From the NCBI RefSeq assembly GCF_008123425.1, contig NZ_VSSS01000015.1, positions 62,001-126,000 on the forward strand: 64,000 nt of DNA, in the 5' to 3' direction. Positions 34,709 to 43,685 of this stretch are shown here, piece after piece. Both the position numbers and the translations under genes were made by a program. The notes below the pieces were generated by a model. It saw only the letters and a program-made list of their open reading frames with translations, was not told the DNA's origin and ran no database searches. The number at the start of each line of letters is the position of its first letter. The first letter of the stretch is position 1. The stretch comes from Bradyrhizobium rifense (lineage in GTDB: Bacteria > Pseudomonadota > Alphaproteobacteria > Rhizobiales > Xanthobacteraceae).

Positions 34709-34734
34709 GCGGCCTCCGCGAGACGAAAATGAAG

Positions 34735-34758
34735 AAGCCCCCGCAAGGGGGCTTTTTT
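34735..34758 (+). terminator. Rho-independent terminator of the bc1 operon
   Basis: AAGCCCCC, loop GCAA, GGGGGCTT and then a run of Ts: an 8-bp stem with a strong uridine tail, 26 bases after the fbcH stop. Confidence 0.9.
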
Positions 34759-34857
34759 GTTGCACACGCGCGTGTGTTGTCCGGCGCGATTGCCTATCGC
34801 GCGCGCAGCCGCCAAGATACCTGCAAACCTCTCCCCAGAACATCGTCGGAGGACACC

Positions 34858-35532
34858 ATGGGAACCGCAATCACCTTCAAGCGCCCGGACGGCAAGGATG
34901 CATCGGGCTATCTCGCCAACGCCGCACGCGGCAACGCGCCGGGCGTGGTCGTGATTCAGGAATGGTGGGGGCTGTCGGACCAGATCAAGGGCCTGTGCGA
35001 CCGCTTTGCGCTCGCCGGCTTCGATGCGCTGGCGCCCGATCTCTACAAGGGCAAGGTGGTGCCGTATCACGACACGGATGCGGCCGGCAAAGAGATGAAC
35101 TCGCTCGACTTCATGGACGCGACCACGCAGACCGTGCGCGGCGCCACGCAATATCTGTCGCGCAACGGTGCCAAGGTCGGCCTGACCGGCTTCTGCCTCG
35201 GCGGTGCCGTCACCATCATCGGCTCGGTGCATGTGCCGGAGCTCGCCGCCGGTGTCGTGTTCTACGGCATCCCGCCGGAGCAGGCGGCCAAGCCCGCCGA
35301 CGTCAAGATCCCGCTGCAGGCCCATTTCGCCAACAAGGACGATTGGTGCACGCCGGAGCTGGTCAACGGTTTCGAAAAGGCCATGAAGGCCGCCGGCAAG
35401 TCGCTGGAGCTGTTCCGCTATGACGCCGAACACGCCTTCGTCAACGAGCAGCGCCAGGCCGTGCACGACCGCGAAGCCGCCGAGCTCGCCTGGGGCAGGG
35501 CGACGGAGTTTTTCCGGAAGCATTTGGGCTAA
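34858..35532 (+). CDS. Dienelactone hydrolase family protein
   Basis: 224 residues, an alpha/beta-hydrolase. The nucleophile elbow is GFCLGG, with Cys in place of the usual Ser as in dienelactone hydrolases. VVVIQEWWGLSDQIKGLCDR precedes it, and AEHAFVNEQ holds the catalytic His. The family acts on carboxymethylenebutenolides and related esters, but many members have other roles. CGGAGGACACC precedes the ATG. Not linked to an aromatic-catabolism cluster here. Confidence 0.9.
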   Translation: MGTAITFKRPDGKDASGYLANAARGNAPGVVVIQEWWGLSDQIKGLCDRFALAGFDALAPDLYKGKVVPYHDTDAAGKEMNSLDFMDATTQTVRGATQYLSRNGAKVGLTGFCLGGAVTIIGSVHVPELAAGVVFYGIPPEQAAKPADVKIPLQAHFANKDDWCTPELVNGFEKAMKAAGKSLELFRYDAEHAFVNEQRQAVHDREAAELAWGRATEFFRKHLG

Positions 35533-35538
35533 TCACCT

Positions 35539-35622
35539 GTAGCCCGGATGGAGCGCAGCGTAATCCAGGGCTGTCTCGTCGTGGCACGAACCCCGGATTG
35601 CGCTGCGCTCCATCCGAGCTAC
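35539..35622. repeat. Palindromic intergenic repeat (Bradyrhizobium type)
   Basis: Arms GTAGCCCGGATGGAGCGCAG and its near reverse complement CTGCGCTCCATCCGAGCTAC flank a ~20-base centre (CTGTCTCGTCGTGGCACGAA). This 84-base inverted repeat is of the kind dispersed through Bradyrhizobium genomes. It lies just upstream of the trp leader. Confidence 0.9.
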
Positions 35623-35676
35623 GGCACCGGGACCCACCCTTGACGCCGTCCCCGCGCCATGGTGAGTATCCGCCCC

Positions 35677-35724
35677 ATGAGCACCGCAGCCCGCCCATCC
35701 CGTCGTTGGTGGCGCACCTCCTAA
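35677..35724 (+). CDS. trpL: trp operon leader peptide
   Basis: A 15-codon frame, MSTAARPSRRWWRTS and stop. Two adjacent TGG (Trp) codons at 35707-35712 are placed just ahead of a nested set of hairpins, as in classical tryptophan attenuators. Position, Trp codons and downstream structure agree. No strong ribosome-binding site is visible. Upstream of trpE(G) by 115 bases. Leader-peptide control of trpE(G) is known in Rhizobiales. Confidence 0.85.
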   Translation: MSTAARPSRRWWRTS

Positions 35725-35796
35725 GAGGTGGCCGGTGCGATTTCTTTCCCCAGAATCGTCGAAGGTCGCCAGCACAGCGCGGCGGCCTGATCGTTT
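35715..35796 (+). promoter_or_regulatory. trp attenuator: alternative hairpins
   Basis: Hairpin 1:2 is CACCTC-CTAA-GAGGTG (35715-35730), overlapping the leader stop codon. Segment 2 GGTGGCC (35727-35733) can instead pair with segment 3 GGTCGCC (35764-35770) with two G-U pairs, the antiterminator. Segment 3 AGGTCGCC (35763-35770) also pairs with segment 4 GGCGGCCT (35781-35788), an 8-bp stem followed by GATCGTTT: the terminator. Stalling at the Trp codons would free segment 2 and favour 2:3, hence readthrough. Confidence 0.75.
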
Positions 35797-35839
35797 GTCC
35801 TGTGTGGCGTTCCCTCGGCAAGTTTCGTAAGAGGACACC

Positions 35840-38005
35840 ATGAACAGGACAGTCTTTGCCCTCCCGGCCAGAAGCGACTACGTCACCCGCGGCGGTCTCG
35901 CGATCACGCGCGTGGCCGAACAGTTTACCGGCGGCGCCAACAGGCTCGACGATCTCGTCAGCCTGCTCGACCGCCGCCGCGGCGTGGTGCTGTCTTCGGG
36001 CACGACTGTGCCGGGCCGCTACGAGAGCTTTGACCTCGGCTTCTCCGATCCGCCGCTCAAGCTCGAAACCACTGGCGTCAATTTCAAGCTTGAAGCGCTC
36101 AACGCGCGTGGCGAGGTGCTGATCGCCTTCCTCGCTGACGTCCTGCGCGAGCCCTGCGTCGTGATCTCCGAGAAGACCGCCACGCGCCTTGCCGGTCACA
36201 TCATCCGCGGCGATGCGCCGATCGAGGAAGACCAGCGCACGCGGCGCGCCAGCGTGATGTCATTGGTGCGCGATCTCGTTGCTGCCTTCTCCGCCAATGA
36301 TGACGGGCTGCTCGGCCTGTTCGGCGCCTTCGCCTACGATCTCGTCTTCCAGATCGAGGACCTCGTGCAGAAGCGTCCGCGCGAGAACGATCAGCGCGAC
36401 ATCGTCCTCTACGTTCCCGATCGCCTGCTCGCCTATGACCGCGCCACAGGGCGGGGCGTCGTGCTCAGCTACGATTTCGCCTGGAAGGGCAAATCGACCG
36501 AAGGCCTGCCGCGTGAGACGGCCGAAAGCCCGTATCAGAAGACGCCGCGCCAGGGTTTTGCCGATCACGCCCCCGGTGAATATCAGGCGACCGTGGAGAC
36601 CGCGCGCGCAGCCTTCGCTCGCGGCGATCTCTTTGAGGCCGTGCCGGGCCAGCTCTTCGCCGAGCCCTGCGACCGCTCGCCGGCGGAAGTGTTCCAGCGC
36701 CTCTGCGTCATCAACCCGTCGCCCTACGGTGCGCTGATGAATCTTGGCGACGGCGAGTTTCTTGTCTCCGCTTCGCCGGAAATGTTCGTGCGTTCCGACG
36801 GGCGCCGCGTCGAGACCTGTCCGATCTCAGGCACGATCGCGCGCGGCACCGATGCGATCGGCGATGCCGAGCAGATCCGCCAGCTCCTGAACTCGGAGAA
36901 GGACGAGTTCGAGCTCAACATGTGCACCGACGTCGATCGCAACGACAAGGCGCGCGTCTGCGTCCCCGGCACGATCAAGGTGCTGGCGCGACGGCAGATC
37001 GAGACCTACTCAAAGCTGTTCCACACCGTCGATCATGTCGAAGGCATGCTGCGCCCCGGCTTCGATGCGCTCGACGCCTTCCTGACCCACGCCTGGGCGG
37101 TGACGGTGACTGGCGCGCCAAAGCTCTGGGCGATGCAGTTCGTCGAGGATCACGAGCGTTCGCCGCGGCGTTGGTATGCCGGCGCGATCGGCGCGGTGAA
37201 CTTTGACGGCAGCATCAACACCGGCCTCACCATCCGCACCATCCGCATGAAGGATGGTCTCGCCGAGGTCCGCGTCGGCGCCACCTGTCTGTTCGACTCC
37301 GATCCCGCCGCGGAAGATCGCGAATGCCAGGTGAAAGCCGCAGCGCTGTTCCAGGCGCTGCGCGGCGATCCGCCGAAGCCGCTGTCGGCGTTTGCGCCCG
37401 ATGCCACCGGTTCGGGCAAGCGCGTGCTGCTGATCGACCATGACGACAGTTTCGTGCACATGCTCGCCGATTATTTCCGTCAGGTCGGCGCCAGCGTCAC
37501 CGTGGTCCGCTATGTGCATGCGCTCGACATGCTCAAGCAGAAGAGGTGGGATTTGCTGGTGCTGTCGCCAGGCCCCGGGCGCCCGGAGGATTTCCGGATC
37601 AAGACAACCATCGACGCGGCGCTGGAGAACAAGCTGCCGGTGTTCGGCGTCTGCCTCGGCGTGCAGGCGATCGGCGAATATTTTGGCGGCGAGCTCGGCC
37701 AGCTCACCCATCCCGCACACGGCCGGCCATCGCGGGTGCAGGTGCGCGGCGGGCGCCTGATGCGCAATCTGCCGAACGAGATCGTGATCGGCCGCTATCA
37801 TTCGCTCTTCGTCGAGCGCGACAGCATGCCGGAGGTGCTCAACGTCACGGCCAGCACCGAGGACGGTGTCGCCATGGCGCTCGAGCACAAGACCCTGCCG
37901 GTCGCCGGCGTGCAATTCCACCCGGAGTCGCTGATGTCGCTCAGCAACGAGGTGGGACTACGTATTGTCGAGAATGCGTTCCGGCTGGATGCGCCGGTCA
38001 ATTGA
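35840..38005 (+). CDS. trpE(G): Fused anthranilate synthase TrpE(G)
   Basis: 721 residues. Residues 1-~510 form the chorismate-utilising TrpE half (ending with the ATCLFDSDPAAEDREC-type region). From ~525 the glutamine amidotransferase half has the catalytic Cys605 in FGVCLGVQAI and His694/Glu696 in VQFHPES. The fused TrpE(G) form is typical of Rhizobiales. The product makes anthranilate from chorismate and glutamine. Ribosome-binding site AGAGGACACC. It is preceded by the trp leader, so tryptophan starvation should raise expression. Confidence 0.96.
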   Translation: MNRTVFALPARSDYVTRGGLAITRVAEQFTGGANRLDDLVSLLDRRRGVVLSSGTTVPGRYESFDLGFSDPPLKLETTGVNFKLEALNARGEVLIAFLADVLREPCVVISEKTATRLAGHIIRGDAPIEEDQRTRRASVMSLVRDLVAAFSANDDGLLGLFGAFAYDLVFQIEDLVQKRPRENDQRDIVLYVPDRLLAYDRATGRGVVLSYDFAWKGKSTEGLPRETAESPYQKTPRQGFADHAPGEYQATVETARAAFARGDLFEAVPGQLFAEPCDRSPAEVFQRLCVINPSPYGALMNLGDGEFLVSASPEMFVRSDGRRVETCPISGTIARGTDAIGDAEQIRQLLNSEKDEFELNMCTDVDRNDKARVCVPGTIKVLARRQIETYSKLFHTVDHVEGMLRPGFDALDAFLTHAWAVTVTGAPKLWAMQFVEDHERSPRRWYAGAIGAVNFDGSINTGLTIRTIRMKDGLAEVRVGATCLFDSDPAAEDRECQVKAAALFQALRGDPPKPLSAFAPDATGSGKRVLLIDHDDSFVHMLADYFRQVGASVTVVRYVHALDMLKQKRWDLLVLSPGPGRPEDFRIKTTIDAALENKLPVFGVCLGVQAIGEYFGGELGQLTHPAHGRPSRVQVRGGRLMRNLPNEIVIGRYHSLFVERDSMPEVLNVTASTEDGVAMALEHKTLPVAGVQFHPESLMSLSNEVGLRIVENAFRLDAPVN

Positions 38006-38014
38006 GAGGCACCA

Positions 38015-38554
38015 ATGACCTTTGACCACGACCTGAAGGCGAGCGTCCGCACCATTCCCGACTATCCCAAGCCTGGGATCATGTTCCGCGACATCACCAC
38101 GCTGCTCGCGGATGCGCGCGCCTTTCGCCGCGCGGTCGACGAGCTCGTCAATCCCTGGGCCGGCAACAAGATCGACAAGGTCGCCGGCATGGAAGCGCGC
38201 GGCTTCATCATCGGCGGCGCGGTGGCGCATCAGCTCTCGGCCGGCTTCGTGCCGATCCGCAAGAAGGGCAAGCTGCCGCACACCACCGTGCGCATTGCCT
38301 ATTCGCTCGAGTACGGCATCGACGAGATGGAGATGCATGTCGATGCGATCCAGCCCGGCGAGCGCGTCATCCTGGTCGACGATCTCATCGCCACCGGCGG
38401 CACTGCCGAGGGTGCGGTGAAACTGCTTCGGCAGATCGGCGCGAATGTCGTCGCGGCCTGTTTCATCGTCGACCTGCCCGAGCTCGGCGGCGCCGCCAAG
38501 CTCCGCGCCATGGATATTCCGGTGCGCACGCTGATGACGTTCGACGGGCACTGA
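38015..38554 (+). CDS. apt: Adenine phosphoribosyltransferase
   Basis: 179 residues. The PRPP-binding motif [14 protein letters not shown] (~120-133), the [15 protein letters not shown] start and the [16 protein letters not shown] motif are all family hallmarks. It salvages adenine to AMP in the cytosol. It starts 9 bases after the trpE(G) stop, so it may be expressed from the trp promoter. Confidence 0.95.
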   Translation: MTFDHDLKASVRTIPDYPKPGIMFRDITTLLADARAFRRAVDELVNPWAGNKIDKVAGMEARGFIIGGAVAHQLSAGFVPIRKKGKLPHTTVRIAYSLEYGIDEMEMHVDAIQPGERVILVDDLIATGGTAEGAVKLLRQIGANVVAACFIVDLPELGGAAKLRAMDIPVRTLMTFDGH

Positions 38555-38570
38555 GCGATCGCAGCGATCA

Positions 38571-38903
38571 TCAGATCGCTTCCGCCTTCAGCTCGGCCCG
38601 CCAATGCAGCAGGCGCTCCTTCAGGAGCGCGTTCCTGACATAGGCGATCTCCTCATCCTCCAGACGCTCGCATTCGCCGAACGTCAGGCCGGTCTCGCTA
38701 TGCGCATTCCAGGCGGCCTGGAGGCTGCGGCAGGGGTGGCTGCCCTGGCGCAGGGTGAACCAGATGCGGTTCTGGATCGTCTCCAGGTTCGGCGCCTGGC
38801 CGACCCAGGCCTCGCCCGAAGCCGCGCAGCGGACCACATAGATGCCCGCAATGGTCTTCCGCTCCTTGTAGGCGGCGATGGCTGCTTTCCGGTCGGTGCT
38901 CAC
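38571..38903 (-). CDS. GIY-YIG nuclease superfamily protein
   Basis: 110 residues. The fold signature is visible as GIYVVRCAASGEAWVGQA (GIY then W-V-G in place of Y-I-G) near residues 20-37, then NRIWFTLRQGSHPCRSLQAAWNAH. It is close to the small DUF-like GIY-YIG proteins of rhizobia, with no partner domain. Nuclease activity is not certain. Starts with GTG 38903 and converges on apt. Confidence 0.8.
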   Translation of the reverse strand: MSTDRKAAIAAYKERKTIAGIYVVRCAASGEAWVGQAPNLETIQNRIWFTLRQGSHPCRSLQAAWNAHSETGLTFGECERLEDEEIAYVRNALLKERLLHWRAELKAEAI

Positions 38904-38994
38904 GGGGGATGGCCTTGGCTGGAGGGGACGCCGATCGACGCCTCAATAAGCCCAAGCCGGCTCGCAGTCAATATTATCCGGGTAAAATTATCGA

Positions 38995-39666
38995 CTAGGA
39001 CCGCTGCAGGATCAGGCTGAGCTCGAGCTCGCGGAAGGCGAGGTAATTCCGCCGGATCCACTGGTGCAGCTCGGTCGAGGAGTCCTTCTCCTGGCGCAAA
39101 TAGCCGGTGAAGGAGAAGTTCAGCCGGTCGATATAGGTCTTGAGGAAGCCGGGCAGCGCCGGCAGGCGGAACAGCCGACCGCCGGCCATCGCCGGCGGCA
39201 GCTCGCCGCGGATGATGAACTCGTTGTCGACGATGATCAGGTTCACCCGTGGGATCTGCTGGCGCAGCATCTCGTGGGCGCGGGCGGAGACACGGTCGGT
39301 GTCGGCGACGAACAGGATCATCGGCGCGACATGCCGGCGCGCCGCTTCCTTGAGCAAGCCGATCTCGTCGGTCATTTTGAAGAACTCGTCGAAGGCGTGG
39401 AAGCCGAGGTCGATGACCTTGGCGAGCCCGTCGTCGACGATGACGCGGTCCATCAGCTGCATCTTGCCGTAGGTGTCGATCACATCAGCCGTTTCGGTGA
39501 CCTTTGGCAGATAGTCGAGCAGCGACGGTTCCTTCAGATTGACGTCAAAGGCCGTGACGTTGCCGTTCTTGAGCAGCAAGAATTCGGCAAGCAGCCGCGC
39601 CAGCAGCGTCTTGCCGACCTGCGGGCGGGGCGAGCAGATGATGTAGAGGGGCGTCGCTGGCATCAC
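38995..39666 (-). CDS. SIMIBI P-loop NTPase with degenerate Walker A
   Basis: 223 residues with a ParA/MinD-like layout. The Walker A is CSPRPQVGKTLLA, lacking the signature lysine of the KGGxGKT form (R and P are there instead). The D of AFDVNLKEPSLLDYLP and the LFVADTD segment occupy the switch and Walker B-like positions. No transmembrane or DNA-binding region. It lies 60 bases downstream of the related NTPase at 39726 on the same strand, so the two are likely co-expressed. Function unknown. Confidence 0.75.
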   Translation of the reverse strand: MMPATPLYIICSPRPQVGKTLLARLLAEFLLLKNGNVTAFDVNLKEPSLLDYLPKVTETADVIDTYGKMQLMDRVIVDDGLAKVIDLGFHAFDEFFKMTDEIGLLKEAARRHVAPMILFVADTDRVSARAHEMLRQQIPRVNLIIVDNEFIIRGELPPAMAGGRLFRLPALPGFLKTYIDRLNFSFTGYLRQEKDSSTELHQWIRRNYLAFRELELSLILQRS

Positions 39667-39725
39667 GAGCTATTATCTGAGCGAACTCACCGCCCAATCC
39701 AGTCGTATCTGCCCATACTCTGCAA

Positions 39726-40478
39726 CTATTTTTCGCTGCTGCGGCCGCCGGGCTTGGAGCCGACGATGTCGGTCAGGTGGATGCGGTCGAACTCGCTCCA
39801 GACGTTCGCCAGCCAGTGCCGGACATAACCGCGCAGCACGAACGAATAGTTCGCGGCCTCGTCGTTGATGCCCTTGTTGGCAACGAATTTCAGGAATGGG
39901 ACGGAGGAGACCTCGACCTGCTCATAGGCCATTTCGTTGAGCTTGGGGATGGTCAGCTCGGTCGCATCCTTGATGCGGTGGAAGTAGGAATTGTACGTGG
40001 CCTGGTCCCACTGGAAGAACTGGGTGTCGTTGATGAAGTTCTTCACCAGGAAATATTTGGCGCCGGTCATGAAACCGGCCGTCTCCGCGATCTCGTCCAG
40101 CGAGGCGATCGAGGGTCCCAGGATGTGGAACACCGCGAAGGTGATCTGGCCAGCCTTGGCGGCGTCGAGGAAACCGATGTCGCGCAGCGAGGCCAGAGCC
40201 GGCGAGAGCAGGCCGGCGCGGACGTCGATCACGGTCACCGACGGGCTCGTCGCGTTGAGCGTATCGAAAATCTTCATCTGGTCCGACGTCGTCGTCATGT
40301 CGACGATCTCGGTGATGTCAGGGTGAAAGCGCTTCAGCGTGCCGCGCGGGGATTCCGTGTCGAAGGCGCGGGTCGGCACGTTGTTGGCGGAAAAATAATC
40401 GAGCAGGGTGCGCGATACCGTGGTCTTGCCGACCCCGCCCTTGTCCGCGCCCACCACAACCACTGCCGGCTTTGCCAT
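39726..40478 (-). CDS. ParA/MinD-like P-loop NTPase
   Basis: 250 residues with a canonical deviant Walker A at the N-terminus (GADKGGVGKTTVSR, including the signature lysine), AFDTESPRGTLKRFHPD as the switch I region, and TVIDVRAGLLSPAL as the switch II/Walker B. The C-terminal half (NFINDTQFFQWDQATYNSYFHRI) is not typical ParA. No partner ParB or MinE is nearby. It pairs with the degenerate NTPase gene just downstream. Possibly a dedicated positioning or assembly ATPase. Confidence 0.85.
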   Translation of the reverse strand: MAKPAVVVVGADKGGVGKTTVSRTLLDYFSANNVPTRAFDTESPRGTLKRFHPDITEIVDMTTTSDQMKIFDTLNATSPSVTVIDVRAGLLSPALASLRDIGFLDAAKAGQITFAVFHILGPSIASLDEIAETAGFMTGAKYFLVKNFINDTQFFQWDQATYNSYFHRIKDATELTIPKLNEMAYEQVEVSSVPFLKFVANKGINDEAANYSFVLRGYVRHWLANVWSEFDRIHLTDIVGSKPGGRSSEK

Positions 40479-40673
40479 TGCTGTCCCCTAACGCGCGCCC
40501 CCGATCACGATGTCGCAATCGGCCGGGCCCCAAATCGATGTCCCGAGTCTGCTGTTGGGCGCGAACATGGCAGAAACAAGGGAGAATTCAAATCTCTGGC
40601 ACAGGCCAGCGGCAATTCCCGCAGTTTTTCCCAAACGCATTGAAACCGGCTTGAGGCGCGGCAGATCGCACGC

Positions 40674-41921
40674 TCAGTGGCGGCCCCATGGACCCATGGG
40701 ATTGCCGATCGGACTGCCCAACGGATTGCCGCCCGCGGTTCCGGAGGGGCTTGGCGCAGGGACGGGCGGTGGCGTGGCCCGGCCGCCTGCATCGTTCCAC
40801 GGACCCTGCGGTAGTGCCGGCGGGGCGTCCTGCTGATCGGCCTGTGCCTCGGGCTCGTCCGCGGCGGGCTGTTCCGTCTCGTCGGCCGGTGGTGGCAGCG
40901 GACCGGGATCATGGCCGCCGGCGAACTTGACCAACGCGTCGACGCGGGACTGCACCGAGGGGTGGGTCGCGAACAGATCTGAAAAGCCTTCGCGCGGATT
41001 GTCCAGGCAAAGCTCCATCACCGCCGACGTCGCGCCCGGCAATTCGCCGCGACCTTCGATCTTGCGCAGCGCCGAGATCATGGCATCAGGATTTTTCGTC
41101 AGCTCGACCGAGCCTGCATCCGCCAGATATTCGCGCGAACGCGACAATGCGAGTTTGACCACTTGCGACACCAGCCAGGCCACCACGATCAGCACGACTG
41201 CGATGATGATGACCACGATTGCGCCGCCGCCGGAGCTCTTGTTGTCGCTCGATGACGAGGACGACCGCGACGACGAGGAGGAGCCCGATGACCACGATCC
41301 GCCGCGGGAGCTCCAGCTCAAATTCGTGAACAGGCGGAAGAACAATTCGCCGAAGAAGCCGACCACGCCGGCGATGATCACGGCGACCACCATCAGCTGG
41401 ACGTCGCCGTTCTTGATGTGGGTGAGCTCGTGGCCCAGCACAGCCTCGATCTCCTGGTCATTCAGTGCTTTCAGCAGGCCGGTGGTGACGGTGACCGCAT
41501 ATTGCCGCGGGTTGAGGCCGGTCGCGAATGCGTTCAGCGCCGGGCTCTCCATGATCTTCAGCTTCGGCATGGTGATGCCGCGCGAGATGCAGAGATTTTC
41601 CAGCAGATTGTAAAGCCGCGGCTCCTCCTGCCGGGTGACGTCATGACCGCCGGTGACGGCGTCGATCATCGACTGGTGGAAGAAATAGGCGATGATGATC
41701 CAGGCGACCGCGGCGATCGTCGCGAAGGGCGCTGCCTTGAGCAGATCAGCGAAGGCGCGGTTCAGATAATAGGCGACGGTCTCGTTGCCGTTGATGACGA
41801 CCTCGGCGACCAGCGCGCCGGCATACACCAGCACATAGACCAGCGCGAACAGGCCGGCGAGCAATAGCATCGAACGAAACTTGTTCGAGGCGATGTGCGT
41901 GTAGAGACCATACGCGGCCAT
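40674..41921 (-). CDS. M48 family metalloprotease, HtpX-like
   Basis: 415 residues. Two membrane segments at the N-terminus (~18-40, ~68-82), then the zinc motif HELTH at 164-168 with a distal Glu in SREYLADAGSVELT. Two further hydrophobic stretches flank a Ser-rich low-complexity loop (GSSSSSRSSSSSS). The C-terminus is a Pro/Asp-rich cytosolic tail of about 80 residues. Its role would be membrane-protein quality control. Together with LemA downstream on the same strand it forms a unit often seen in rhizobia. Confidence 0.92.
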   Translation of the reverse strand: MAAYGLYTHIASNKFRSMLLLAGLFALVYVLVYAGALVAEVVINGNETVAYYLNRAFADLLKAAPFATIAAVAWIIIAYFFHQSMIDAVTGGHDVTRQEEPRLYNLLENLCISRGITMPKLKIMESPALNAFATGLNPRQYAVTVTTGLLKALNDQEIEAVLGHELTHIKNGDVQLMVVAVIIAGVVGFFGELFFRLFTNLSWSSRGGSWSSGSSSSSRSSSSSSDNKSSGGGAIVVIIIAVVLIVVAWLVSQVVKLALSRSREYLADAGSVELTKNPDAMISALRKIEGRGELPGATSAVMELCLDNPREGFSDLFATHPSVQSRVDALVKFAGGHDPGPLPPPADETEQPAADEPEAQADQQDAPPALPQGPWNDAGGRATPPPVPAPSPSGTAGGNPLGSPIGNPMGPWGRH

Positions 41922-41954
41922 GACGCGTTGCCCTGCCGGCCTATCGGCTCAAAA

Positions 41955-42515
41955 TCAGAACTTCACCTGAGGCGCGGCCTCGACCTCGGTACGGCTCACG
42001 CCGAGATCGAAGAAGTCCTTCTTGGTGAAGCCGAACATGCCGGCGAACAGAGCGGCAGGCATTTGCTGGATACCGGTGTTGTATTCCTGGACCGCGTTGT
42101 TGAAGAAACGGCGGCTCGCCGCGATCTTGTTCTCGAGGTCGGAGAGCTCGGATGCGAGCTGCTGGAAATTGGCGTTGGCCTTGAGGTCGGGATAGGCCTC
42201 CGACAGCGCGATCAGCCGGCCGAGCGCGCCGGAGAGCTGGTTCTCGGCGGCGGACACCTGCGTCGGCCCCTGCGCCGACATCGCCGAATTGCGCGCCTTG
42301 ATGACGTCGTCGAGCGTGCCGCGCTCATGCGACGCATATCCCTTCACGGTCTCGACCAGGTTCGGGACCAGATCGTGGCGCTGCTTGAGCTGCACGTCGA
42401 CATCGGCAAAGGCCTGGCCAACGCGCTGGCCCAGCGCCACCAGCCGGTTGTAGGCGCTGAAGGCCAAGAACACGAGGACGACGATGACGCCGAGAACGAT
42501 CCAGCCGGTCGACAT
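41955..42515 (-). CDS. LemA family protein
   Basis: 186 residues. One N-terminal membrane anchor (WIVLGVIVVLVFLAFSAYN) is followed by the LemA helical core: QRVGQAFADVDVQLKQRHDLVPNLVETVKGYASHE, then FFNNAVQEYNTGIQQMP. Function is uncertain, probably envelope-associated. The start at 42515 gives the anchor at the very N-terminus. A longer frame to 42629 has no good start. It precedes the M48 protease by 33 bases. Confidence 0.93.
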   Translation of the reverse strand: MSTGWIVLGVIVVLVFLAFSAYNRLVALGQRVGQAFADVDVQLKQRHDLVPNLVETVKGYASHERGTLDDVIKARNSAMSAQGPTQVSAAENQLSGALGRLIALSEAYPDLKANANFQQLASELSDLENKIAASRRFFNNAVQEYNTGIQQMPAALFAGMFGFTKKDFFDLGVSRTEVEAAPQVKF

Positions 42516-42649
42516 GGAGAACTCCTGAAGGGGATTGAGGCGGGCAGCGTAACCCAAAACGGAGCCGGGGGAGAGCCCGGCGCGGAGGAAAGGTAAGACT
42601 TGGTCGGATCGGGAGCCATCCGAGTTCAAGGCAAAAGCGCCGAACGGGG

Positions 42650-43627
42650 TTAACTTTCGGACAGAACGGCATCACCCCAGCGCCAGCGACGGGCGCCCGC
42701 ATACGCGGCCTTGTCCCGCCGCGGGACCTTCGCGAGTTGGACGTCTTGCTCCGTGCAGAGCTTCGCCGTGATCTCGGCCTTGCCGACATCCGGCGGCGCC
42801 AGCACGCGGGCGGCGCGGGCCGTTGGCGGCGCGCGGGTCAGGGCGACGTAAATGAAGCGTTCGTCCTCGAACGGCACCTCGCCGCCCTTGATCTGGCGGT
42901 GCGCTTGCGAGCGCGGCAGGCGTTGGTTGAAATGGCACCAGTCGGGCGCGATCAGCGGGCAGGGCTTTTCGTGTGGGCAAGGCGCGGCGACATAAGCACC
43001 GGCCGCAATCAGTTGCTGGCGCAGCGCGAGGATGCGGGCGGTGCCGGCAGGCGTGCCGGGCTCGATTACGACCAGCGCGTGGCGCGCTTTTGCCCACATT
43101 GTCTCGGCGAGCTTGCGCTGGTCATTCTCGCCAAGCTCGCCGATGACGTAGCTCGCGACGACGAGATCGGCTTGCGCGACCTCGGCGAGATTTGTGGCGG
43201 CATCGCCCGGCAGATAACGGCAATCCGAGAGGCGCGAGCTATCCTGCACGAGCTCGAGCGCGAGCCGGCTCAGGGTGGCGTTGGCGTCGAGCAGTGTAAA
43301 ATCTTGTAACGAGGAGAACGCCTCCGCGGCGGCCCAGCTCGCAGTGCCCGGGCCTGCGCCGACGTCGAGCAATGTTCTGGGAGCAAGGTCCGGCGCGATC
43401 TCGGTGAGCGCGCTCAGGCTTGCGGCGACGGCAGCGTAAGTCGCCGGCATGCGCGCCAGCGCATAGGCGAGCGCATCGGCTTCCGACTTGATCGTGCCGG
43501 AGCCGCCGCCGGCGCGGTAGGTGGTCGAGATTTTCTGCGACCGCTGTGCCGCGTCGGTACGCGAGAAGCCCTGCAACCTGGCGTCGAGGGCGGCCTTGAG
43601 TTCGGCGGGGAGGGTGGGTGAGATCAT
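42650..43627 (-). CDS. Rsm22-family putative rRNA methyltransferase
   Basis: 325 residues. The SAM-binding fold carries LLDVGAGPGTASWAA (motif I) and ...ADLVVASYVIGELGEND. Rsm22/METTL17-type cysteines are present in the C-terminal part (APCPHEKPCPL and W-C-H-F). These proteins associate with the small ribosomal subunit, bind an iron-sulfur cluster in mitochondria and may methylate rRNA. Not in an operon with smc, since a repeat lies between them. Confidence 0.88.
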   Translation of the reverse strand: MISPTLPAELKAALDARLQGFSRTDAAQRSQKISTTYRAGGGSGTIKSEADALAYALARMPATYAAVAASLSALTEIAPDLAPRTLLDVGAGPGTASWAAAEAFSSLQDFTLLDANATLSRLALELVQDSSRLSDCRYLPGDAATNLAEVAQADLVVASYVIGELGENDQRKLAETMWAKARHALVVIEPGTPAGTARILALRQQLIAAGAYVAAPCPHEKPCPLIAPDWCHFNQRLPRSQAHRQIKGGEVPFEDERFIYVALTRAPPTARAARVLAPPDVGKAEITAKLCTEQDVQLAKVPRRDKAAYAGARRWRWGDAVLSES

Positions 43628-43636
43628 GGTTGCCTA

Positions 43637-43677
43637 CCGTCATTCCGTGGTCTCGCTCCGCGAGCCCGGAATGACGG
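43637..43677. repeat. Short palindromic repeat between smc and the Rsm22 gene
   Basis: CCGTCATTCCG and CGGAATGACGG form perfect 11-bp inverted arms around a 19-base loop. It belongs to the dispersed CGTCATTCCGG/CCGGAATGACG type of element and could act as a terminator for smc. Confidence 0.85.
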
Positions 43678-43685
43678 CAGAGATA

